From a virus, in IMG/VR virus record IMGVR_UViG_3300020411_001522, positions 28,403-92,402 of that record: a stretch of 64,000 bases of DNA; one strand, given 5' to 3'. Positions 58,106 to 64,000 of the stretch are shown here, in pieces. The position numbers were made by a program, and so were the translations under genes. Below the pieces are notes generated by a model, which was not told the DNA's origin, did no database searches, and worked only from the letters and a program-made list of their open reading frames with translations. The first letter of the stretch is position 1, and every line of letters starts with the position of its first letter.

Positions 58106-59558
58106 TTTTGAATCTTACTTTGGTAACTTCATAATCAAACTCCTCAGACTCGTATATCTTCATCCTTTCTATAAGATGTCTGAAAGTGTAGTTGTGATAT
58201 GACCCCTTAGTGCAATCGTCAGCAATGTCGTATAAGGTTGCTTGTGATTTGTTTTCTCCCTTCCTCAAAACCCTACCAATAGATTGGAGGTTTCGGACTC
58301 TAGACTTAGAAGGACTGGCAAAAATCACGTTGTGCAAATTGCGAATATTGATACCAGTAGAGAAGGTGCCATAACTTGCTACAATTATAGCATCTTTTTC
58401 TAATTCGGTAATCCGTCTCGCTTCTTCACGCTCTTCTGTGTCAATACCGCCATGTATAAAGAATACACGACGTTTAGTATTGTAACTATTTATCAATTCG
58501 TAAAGAGGCTCACCATGTTTCTCGACGTAATTAAAGAGGATTAAGGTGTTGCCAACCGTATCTAATGCTAGTTTACTGATAAATTTGTTACGTCTCTCAT
58601 GCATACACAGGTATTCTATCTCCTGTTGATAGTAATCAAACGGCACCCATCCATGTTTAAGTAATATTACATTTACTTTAAGTGGTGTTAGGTGACCTTT
58701 CTTCTGTAGATCCTTAGTCTTTGTGACTTGATTGACACTACCAAAGAGACCTTCTAATACTAGTTGGTGGGTTTGCAACCCATCAAGTGTCCCTGTTAGA
58801 CCGACACGATACTTAGTATCAAGCATCTTGGTGAGGATACCCGACAATGATTTTGCTTTATACAGGTGTGCTTCGTCTCCAATGACGGCATCAAACCTTG
58901 CAAAAAATGACTTAGGCTCCTTGTATATACTCTGCCAAGTAGATATTACTACTGGGTTATCAACATATTTCTCTTTCCCTGCTCTAATCTTATGACAGTA
59001 GGCACTTGCCTTCCATCCATAAGTCTCAAAATCTTTATACATCTGCTCTACCAATGATGTGGTAGGCACGATAATCAATACCTCTAGTCCTTTCTGCAGA
59101 TACCAACGGACAAGAGCATAGATGATCAGGGATTTTCCTGATCCTGTGGGGGATAATAGAAGCTTCCTACGCGACTTAAGTGCTTGATATATGCCTCGTA
59201 GTTGGTAGTCCCTTGCTGCGAAAGGGAGACCCAGAGACCTAACAAAAGACGCTGTGCTTTCAGGTGTGACATAATCTTCTTCCTCCTCGGGGATACCGTA
59301 ATTGTCATCTAGTTTGACAGTATACTTATATCCCTTGTTAATAAAAAATTGTTGTAAGTAATCGTATAGTCCAACGTATATTTCACCTGTGCCTGGCGAG
59401 TATAGACGGATCTTGCCATCCCATACACGCTTCTTATAGTGTGGCATAAACTTTGCGTTGGGCACATCAAAACAGAAATACTCTGATAACTCTTTATGGA
59501 TATGCTGCTCAGTCTCTACCTTTAAATATACCTCATTCTTCTTGCTAACGTATGTCAT
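58098..59558 (-). CDS. uvsW: UvsW helicase
   Basis: 486 residues from ATG 59558, overlapping uvsY by 14 nt. SF2 core: LSPTGSGKS (Walker A), TTSLVEQMYKDFE, IGDEAHLY (DEAH), LTGTLDG, VASYGTFSTGINI, QSIGRVLRKG. Moves and regresses branched DNA and is linked to late switching of replication initiation. Standard T4-like. Confidence 0.95.
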   Translation of the reverse strand: MTYVSKKNEVYLKVETEQHIHKELSEYFCFDVPNAKFMPHYKKRVWDGKIRLYSPGTGEIYVGLYDYLQQFFINKGYKYTVKLDDNYGIPEEEEDYVTPESTASFVRSLGLPFAARDYQLRGIYQALKSRRKLLLSPTGSGKSLIIYALVRWYLQKGLEVLIIVPTTSLVEQMYKDFETYGWKASAYCHKIRAGKEKYVDNPVVISTWQSIYKEPKSFFARFDAVIGDEAHLYKAKSLSGILTKMLDTKYRVGLTGTLDGLQTHQLVLEGLFGSVNQVTKTKDLQKKGHLTPLKVNVILLKHGWVPFDYYQQEIEYLCMHERRNKFISKLALDTVGNTLILFNYVEKHGEPLYELINSYNTKRRVFFIHGGIDTEEREEARRITELEKDAIIVASYGTFSTGINIRNLHNVIFASPSKSRVRNLQSIGRVLRKGENKSQATLYDIADDCTKGSYHNYTFRHLIERMKIYESEEFDYEVTKVRFKND

Positions 59559-59973
59559 AGTATTTGATGATGTCAAACGCATTCTTAATAGAGAAACCTC
59601 TAGAGTCAATCTGCTTAAGAATCCTTTCACAACAATTTATACACGTTTCTAAGTAGTGTATCTTTGCTGTTGCTCTACACAATTCATCATCACCGTCCAT
59701 GTATACAGACAGATCTCCTTTCATAACTTTGTAAGGAAATGCTCTGCCATCCTCGTCGGTTTTTTTACCAGAATAATATTGCCACTTCTCTAATCGCATT
59801 ACTTTAATATCTCTTTCTGCCTCAGATAGCATGAGACGAAATTGATTCAACCACTTGAGATACTTGGAGTGTAACTTTGCAGTCTCTAATGAGTCATTTG
59901 CAAGCAACTCAGGCAACTCCCTATGGAGTTGTGAGTCCTTCTCCCACATCTCTTCAATTTTGTTAAGATTCAC
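59545..59973 (-). CDS. uvsY: UvsY recombination mediator
   Basis: 142 residues; follows T4 UvsY: SKYLKWLNQFR, KWQYYSGKK, LETCINCCERILKQIDSRGF, SIKNAFDI. It loads UvsX onto gp32-covered ssDNA. Coupled to gp3 and uvsW. Confidence 0.92.
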   Translation of the reverse strand: MNLNKIEEMWEKDSQLHRELPELLANDSLETAKLHSKYLKWLNQFRLMLSEAERDIKVMRLEKWQYYSGKKTDEDGRAFPYKVMKGDLSVYMDGDDELCRATAKIHYLETCINCCERILKQIDSRGFSIKNAFDIIKYYDIR

Positions 59974-60545
59974 TATTCGTAACTAGCAGAGCGTACGTTA
60001 GTTTCACCACTCTGAATCTCATACAAGATATATTTAAAGGTGGCGGTCGCTGTTGCGTACTGTGTGCCATCTATTGTAGCATTAAAATCAAGTCCTTGCA
60101 AGGCAACAGGGAATAGACCCTTGAATACTACGTTGAAATTTGTATTAAAGTTTGAATTCAATACAGTAATAGATGCATCTGCTGAGAGTAGATCCCAATC
60201 CTTTGCATCATACTGAAATCTTGCCTTCATGAATTCAATAAACTCTGTCCTCTCTTTTGCCTTCTCGGGGACACCAAGTGCACGCAACCAGTTATGTAGG
60301 AGAAGATAATTCTCCATGTCCTCATCTACAATGAAAGACATTTCAAAGTCTTCATACTGGAAGGTGCCTTCTAAGGGCAACTGACGTCCATACCTTGTGG
60401 ACTGCATTGGTTGTGTAAGACTGATAGCAGGAATAGCAGCAGACTGAGAAAAGTACACTACCTTAGGAAACTTCGGCATCACCATCTTAAATCCTAAGGG
60501 TGATAAGAAATTTCTATTCTCTATCTGTTTATTCCAAGTCGTCAT
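59973..60545 (-). CDS. gp3: tail completion/tube-type protein (gp3-like)
   Basis: 190 residues. PLGFKMVMPKFPKVVYFSQS, AIPAISLTQPMQSTRYG and FQYEDFEMSFIVDEDMENY form the fold shared by tail tube (gp19), gp54 and related tail proteins. The place between gp23 and uvsY is the cyanomyovirus position of gp3, the tail completion and sheath stabiliser. A late box TATAAATA lies upstream. The family is firm; the exact gene name is by synteny. Confidence 0.78.
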   Translation of the reverse strand: MTTWNKQIENRNFLSPLGFKMVMPKFPKVVYFSQSAAIPAISLTQPMQSTRYGRQLPLEGTFQYEDFEMSFIVDEDMENYLLLHNWLRALGVPEKAKERTEFIEFMKARFQYDAKDWDLLSADASITVLNSNFNTNFNVVFKGLFPVALQGLDFNATIDGTQYATATATFKYILYEIQSGETNVRSASYE

Positions 60546-60715
60546 TACATCGGTGCATATGCAGGGATCATGATACCGCCTTCGGGATCATCATCGTCGT
60601 CATCATTATTTATATCTGTAAGGTCAAAGACTACCTTTAACACAAAGTGTGCAAATAATCCTATTGTTAGACCTCGAATTAAATTAATCAGCGTAATGCT
60701 GCTATCGTAATCCAT
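60545..60715 (-). CDS. 56-residue membrane protein with poly-Asp
   Basis: Open frame MDYDSSITLINLIRGL...; one hydrophobic helix (about 8-31), then DINNDDDDDDPEGG, then a short hydrophobic end. Stop shares one base with the gp3 ATG (TAATG). The TATAAATA late box is embedded in it. Not recognised. Confidence 0.6.
   Translation of the reverse strand: MDYDSSITLINLIRGLTIGLFAHFVLKVVFDLTDINNDDDDDDPEGGIMIPAYAPM
60607..60614 (-). promoter_or_regulatory. late promoter TATAAATA of gp3
   Basis: Exact late box on the minus strand, inside the 56-residue gene, 62 nt before gp3. Confidence 0.6.
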
Positions 60716-61055
60716 ATCTTTGTATTGGTGCTAAGTCGTGTTTGACTGCTTCCACAACTTTGTCCAAGATATCAATATCAATCCCCATGAATGGTGGAAT
60801 GATACCAAGCAATCTTAGAGTGCCGTCTAGGAATAGTGCTAGGCATGTGAAACCTAGAATCATACTGATTACAGTAGCGTCACGATTATGCTTTTTCATT
60901 GACTCTTCGTCAATTCTGCGTGCCTCTTCCACGGCAGCAGCAATCATGGCATCTACTTCACCTTTTGTGTAAGCATACTTACGGATTTTGTCTTCGGTCA
61001 TAGTCCACTCAACAATTTCAGTAGTAGGGAATGCTTCAATCAGTTTTTTGATCAT
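60702..61055 (-). CDS. membrane protein with helical start
   Basis: 117 residues from ATG 61055 with AGAGGA 6 nt upstream; an ATG at 61001 is the alternative. A helical, charged part (EVDAMIAAAVEEARRIDEES) then a hydrophobic helix (ATVISMILGFTCLALFLDGT) and a short amphipathic tail. Overlaps both neighbouring small genes. Not recognised. Confidence 0.6.
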   Translation of the reverse strand: MIKKLIEAFPTTEIVEWTMTEDKIRKYAYTKGEVDAMIAAAVEEARRIDEESMKKHNRDATVISMILGFTCLALFLDGTLRLLGIIPPFMGIDIDILDKVVEAVKHDLAPIQRYGLR

Positions 61056-61191
61056 GAATGTCCTCTGGATGATTCCAAAAATCTTTCCAGTCTTTCGGAG
61101 AGTCAGTGACGTCCTCAATTCTGGTGATTTTGTTTTTCATGGTTTCGATGTCATCAAGAAGATCATCGATGTTGTCTAAATCTTTTCGCAT
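61036..61191 (-). CDS. 51-residue acidic helical protein
   Basis: MRKDLDNIDDLLDDIETM... coiled-coil-like start, then Trp/Asp-rich (SPKDWKDFWNHPEDIHD). The ATG follows the preceding stop as TAACATG. Overlaps the next gene by 20 nt. Not recognised. Confidence 0.58.
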   Translation of the reverse strand: MRKDLDNIDDLLDDIETMKNKITRIEDVTDSPKDWKDFWNHPEDIHDQKTD

Positions 61192-61192
61192 G

Positions 61193-61360
61193 TTATGCAA
61201 TGTATTCTTGGAGCATGTCTAGGACATCATTGAATGCCTTATGTGCTGCATCCTTCTGCTCTTCAGTATACTCCCCATGATACGATCCGTCAAATAAGCC
61301 TTTCTTATACTTGTAGACACGAGATAGCATGTCTACTTTCGTGATAACTCCTCTGCTCAT
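61193..61360 (-). CDS. 55-residue soluble protein
   Basis: MSRGVITKVDMLSRVYKYKK..., helical with a central SYHGEYTEEQKDAAHKAF. TAACATG junctions on both sides. Not recognised. Confidence 0.58.
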   Translation of the reverse strand: MSRGVITKVDMLSRVYKYKKGLFDGSYHGEYTEEQKDAAHKAFNDVLDMLQEYIA

Positions 61361-61361
61361 G

Positions 61362-61448
61362 TTACGATCCCAACCTCAATAGATAAATGAAAAATAATCC
61401 AATGATCAATGTTAGCATAATTCCGTAAACAAAATCGTATACGACCAT
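61362..61448 (-). CDS. 28-residue membrane peptide
   Basis: MVVYDFVYGIMLTLIIGLFF..., a single hydrophobic helix with a short LRLGS end. First gene after the gp23 terminator, with a late-type box 20 nt upstream, and the same TAACATG junction to the next gene. Tiny, but its place argues for translation. Confidence 0.5.
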   Translation of the reverse strand: MVVYDFVYGIMLTLIIGLFFIYLLRLGS

Positions 61449-61467
61449 GGTGCTAATGCGTTTCGAG

Positions 61468-61475
61468 TATTTAGG
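61468..61475 (-). promoter_or_regulatory. late-type box CCTAAATA
   Basis: Minus strand, between the gp23 terminator and the string of small genes. Confidence 0.4.
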
Positions 61476-61486
61476 ACCATCCTAAT

Positions 61487-61511
61487 AAAAAAGGGTGGCA
61501 TTCGCCACCCC
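61487..61511 (-). terminator. strong intrinsic terminator of gp23
   Basis: Minus strand GGGTGGC-GAAT-GCCACCC followed by TTTTTT, 27 nt after the gp23 stop. Confidence 0.93.
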
Positions 61512-61537
61512 CTGTCTTTGTATCGTGACAATACGAT

Positions 61538-62884
61538 TTACATGAGATTGTCAACAAGCACACGTCTGTAGTAACGGTTCTTGTTAGGATCAAGATCGCC
61601 ATTACCTTGAGTGGTGCCTTCAGCGAATGGGTTAGCAACCATGCCGTAACGAGTCTTAAACCCGATTTTTGGCTGGAAGGTGTCCTGACCCACAGCTCTG
61701 ACCATTTGTAGAGGCACATATGGACAGTAGAAGAGTCCTGCATCGTATGCAGAGGATCCTTTGTAACCTGCAACATAGAAGTGTCTGTCACTTACGTTTG
61801 CAGAGTAAGGATCAACATAGACCTTGATTCTACCATTCAAAGTACCAGCAAGAGTGCTGCTGTTATCGTCTGGAAGAAGGTTGCTGTTGCCAGAAAGAGC
61901 AGGAGTGTAATCAAGCACACCAGCCATTGAGAGAGCACTAGCCACGTCTGCAGAGCAGATGAGGATGTTACCCTTTCCACGACGAGTTTCATGCCCGATA
62001 GCATTCATATCTCTTTCGATCTGGAAAAGAAGACCTTTGAATTTCTCAACAGACCAACGACCATTAGAGTCAACGTCTAGGTCGAAGATACCTGCAGTTG
62101 CAGTGTTGTTTTGTGCACCAGGTCTTGCGACTCTGTATACAGATCTAACAACTTCACGGTTGATTTCAGCCAAAACTTCAGTTGACAGAATGTTTGCCAA
62201 CTCAGACTCAGCATCAAGTCCGTGGACTGCCTTAAGGTCTTGAGCCAATTCAAGAGAATACTCTGCTTTGAGTGCTCTGGACTTCGCAGTCACAGTAACT
62301 TTCTCAATGCTGAAGTTCATCTCAGCGAATTGGTTGCCAGCTGCGTCACCAAGTGCTTCAGCCTCAGCAGTAGGCATACCATCAGAAACGGTATAAGTGC
62401 CACTGTCATTGAGAAGACCTGGGTTGCTTCCTGACTGAGCAGTTCTTCCAAGGTCAGACGCTGCGTTTTCTGCTGAAAACTCGGAGTCTGCTTCGTTGAA
62501 GAATGCTTCTGAACCTGCGGTTCTGTTAGTGCCGTAGCGAGATCTCATCGCGAAGATAAGTCCAGTAGGACCAGTCATAGGTTGTACACCTGCGATGTCG
62601 TAAGCGATCAGCTTAGGCATGGATCTCCTGATTAGGGAGATGAGTACTGGGTCGAAACCTGCGACAGGACCTGTAGCTGTGCTGCTACCACTGAAACCTG
62701 CAGTACCTGCAGACATGGTAGGAGCGGCTTCAGTCAATACGCCAGCTTCTTCCTTGATAAATCTTTCTTGGTTCTCGAGAAGAACTGCGGTTACCGCTTT
62801 TCTATAGTTATCACCGATCTCAGGGAGATCGCCGTGTGTAAGAATGGGTGACCACTTCTCCTGCAAGTGCTCAGAATTAAACAT
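61538..62884 (-). CDS. gp23: major capsid protein gp23
   Basis: 448 residues, HK97-type capsid fold of T4-like phages. Conserved segments include NEADSEFSAENA, RALKAEYSLELAQDLKAVHGLD and RYGMVANPFAEGTT. Residues 50-53 (L-T-E-A) fit the prohead protease cleavage rule, so the mature chain would begin AAPTMSAG. It builds the head with scaffold gp22. Monocistronic 3' end with a strong terminator. Confidence 0.97.
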   Translation of the reverse strand: MFNSEHLQEKWSPILTHGDLPEIGDNYRKAVTAVLLENQERFIKEEAGVLTEAAPTMSAGTAGFSGSSTATGPVAGFDPVLISLIRRSMPKLIAYDIAGVQPMTGPTGLIFAMRSRYGTNRTAGSEAFFNEADSEFSAENAASDLGRTAQSGSNPGLLNDSGTYTVSDGMPTAEAEALGDAAGNQFAEMNFSIEKVTVTAKSRALKAEYSLELAQDLKAVHGLDAESELANILSTEVLAEINREVVRSVYRVARPGAQNNTATAGIFDLDVDSNGRWSVEKFKGLLFQIERDMNAIGHETRRGKGNILICSADVASALSMAGVLDYTPALSGNSNLLPDDNSSTLAGTLNGRIKVYVDPYSANVSDRHFYVAGYKGSSAYDAGLFYCPYVPLQMVRAVGQDTFQPKIGFKTRYGMVANPFAEGTTQGNGDLDPNKNRYYRRVLVDNLM

Positions 62885-62917
62885 TTTCTGTTTTACCTCT
62901 AGGAATTGTGGGGTTAA

Positions 62918-63967
62918 TTACTTTGACCAACGGGATAGAGCCTTAACATAGGCATCCATTCCTTCATTGATTGGCTCAGGATTCGCTACTTCGTTGTCCT
63001 CGGAAGGTGCAGATGCAGCTTCAGCAGACTTAGTAGAGAAATAAGACTCTCTTAGGGTATGGATCTTTTCCTTGTATGACTCAACATCATCAAACTCAAC
63101 AGCCTCTGCGAGAGCAGACAGTTTTTCGCGTTGCGAAAGGGTCAGACCCTCGGACGCTTCATTCACAATCCCATTCTTAATATAGCCGCCAATCTCTTTG
63201 GTCAGAGAAACATTCTCTTCGATTGACTGGTTGAGTTTATCTTCCATTTGATCGAGTTGTGAGGTCATCTCATCAACAAGATCAAGTTTTTCCTCGGGAA
63301 TCTCAATGTGATTCTCGACGAAAACTTTTTTGATTCCGTCTAGGACGTTTTCTGCCATCTCATTCTTGATACCATGCTCAATAGCAAGGGAATTGGTATC
63401 CATCCAGTTTTTAACTGAGTATGAGAGGTAGTCGTCAACCTTTTCTGCAAGGTCTTTTTTGACAGATTCAATTTCTTCTTCAAGGACTTTAGCGTATTCC
63501 TCGTGCATGCGATCCAACTCTTCGTTGAGTCTAGAAACAACCGCAGCTTCAAAGATAGTCTTTGCTTTCTCTTTGAATTCTTCACTTAGGTTTTCGCCTT
63601 CAGTCAAAGCTTGCACGTCAGCACTGAGGTCAACCTCAATGACGTTTTGCTCTGCGTCCTCTTCAGCAATTACTTCGCCTTCAGGTTCATGTCCCGCCTT
63701 GACATCACCTTTAGTGCTAAACTCTGCCTTCTGTCCACTAGCATCAGATGGTTTAGTGCTAGGAGGAGTAGCAGTAGGTCCGCCACCAGTCTTGTACTTA
63801 TTAGACTCGTCGTCAGGTTTTGAATTCTGAGGAGTAGGTCCACCAAGATCCTGATAACCAGGTTGACCAGGTGTGCCAGATTCAGCTTTCGGCATTGGAT
63901 CCGCAGGTTTGGCGTTTTTAGTTACTGCGTTTTCATCCAGTGTTTTTTCTTCAATTTTAGACATCAT
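62918..63967 (-). CDS. gp22: prohead core scaffold protein gp22
   Basis: 349 residues. Acidic, long helical coiled-coil centre (about 120-300, LNEELDRMHEEYAKVLEEE), Pro-rich disordered N-terminal third, and Ser/Glu-rich C-terminus ending KALSRWSK. Scaffold around which gp23 assembles, later cut by the gp21 protease. AGGAGA ribosome binding site before the ATG pair at 63967. It lies 33 nt before gp23. Confidence 0.92.
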   Translation of the reverse strand: MMSKIEEKTLDENAVTKNAKPADPMPKAESGTPGQPGYQDLGGPTPQNSKPDDESNKYKTGGGPTATPPSTKPSDASGQKAEFSTKGDVKAGHEPEGEVIAEEDAEQNVIEVDLSADVQALTEGENLSEEFKEKAKTIFEAAVVSRLNEELDRMHEEYAKVLEEEIESVKKDLAEKVDDYLSYSVKNWMDTNSLAIEHGIKNEMAENVLDGIKKVFVENHIEIPEEKLDLVDEMTSQLDQMEDKLNQSIEENVSLTKEIGGYIKNGIVNEASEGLTLSQREKLSALAEAVEFDDVESYKEKIHTLRESYFSTKSAEAASAPSEDNEVANPEPINEGMDAYVKALSRWSK

Positions 63968-64000
63968 TGTCTCCTAAGTGTACAAAGGGCGGTAATTGCT

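Noticed and set aside
1-64000. CRISPR array, integrase, transposon or plasmid origin
   Set aside because: No regular spaced repeats, recombinase motifs, transposase or terminal inverted repeats were seen; the content is that of a lytic T4-like phage.

Overview
This window is part of a T4-like cyanophage (cyanomyovirus) genome that infects marine picocyanobacteria (Prochlorococcus or Synechococcus). The T4 core replication, recombination and head genes lie in an order I associate with cyanomyoviruses, mixed with photosynthesis and carbon genes of host type: psbA (D1), three high-light-inducible proteins, pcyA, talC, phoH, thyX, nrdA/nrdB, cobS, hsp20 and mazG. No integrase, attachment site, insertion sequence or CRISPR array was seen. 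The host species cannot be decided from the sequence.

Almost everything is on the minus strand, so the operons read from right to left. From the right end: scaffold gp22 and capsid gp23 with a terminator; a string of tiny genes; gp3-like tail completion protein, uvsY, uvsW, the late sigma factor gp55, gp47, a DUF3110-like gene and gp46; then a CobT-like metallopeptidase/VWA protein, cobS, a DUF3310-like gene, clamp gp45 and clamp loader gp44. An accessory block (two 2OG oxygenases, a DNA adenine methylase and pcyA) separates gp44 from gp62 and regA. At 39.8-44.4 kb lies an island of secreted and membrane proteins, including four plus-strand genes. Then come hsp20, gp43, uvsX, gp41, mazG, a ligase-like DUF6267 protein, an HxGH nucleotidyltransferase, several virion-type proteins, primase gp61, nrdA and nrdB.

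The left third is accessory. It holds talC with a structured leader, a cluster of 2OG-Fe(II) oxygenases with a tRNA-Arg(UCU), hli genes, a peroxiredoxin, psbA, a secreted HExxH protein, a 1462-residue virion-type protein, a flavin halogenase-like protein, a small secreted beta-barrel-like protein, glutaredoxin, thyX, phoH and a partial nuclease.

The genes fit one programme. NrdA/B, ThyX, glutaredoxin and MazG supply or police nucleotides. gp41, 43, 44, 45, 61 and 62 replicate DNA, and UvsX/Y/W with gp46/47 recombine it. PsbA, Hli and PcyA support light capture, and TalC points carbon flow to the pentose phosphate pathway. RegA and gp55 time expression. Two promoter classes are readable: sigma70-like TTGACA/TATACT promoters (psbA, hli, gp55 and a 2OG operon) and T4-late-like TATAAATA or CTAAATA boxes. 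Many of both are built over the stop codon of the preceding gene. About twenty genes are too short for ordinary ORF calling and were read directly from the sequence.
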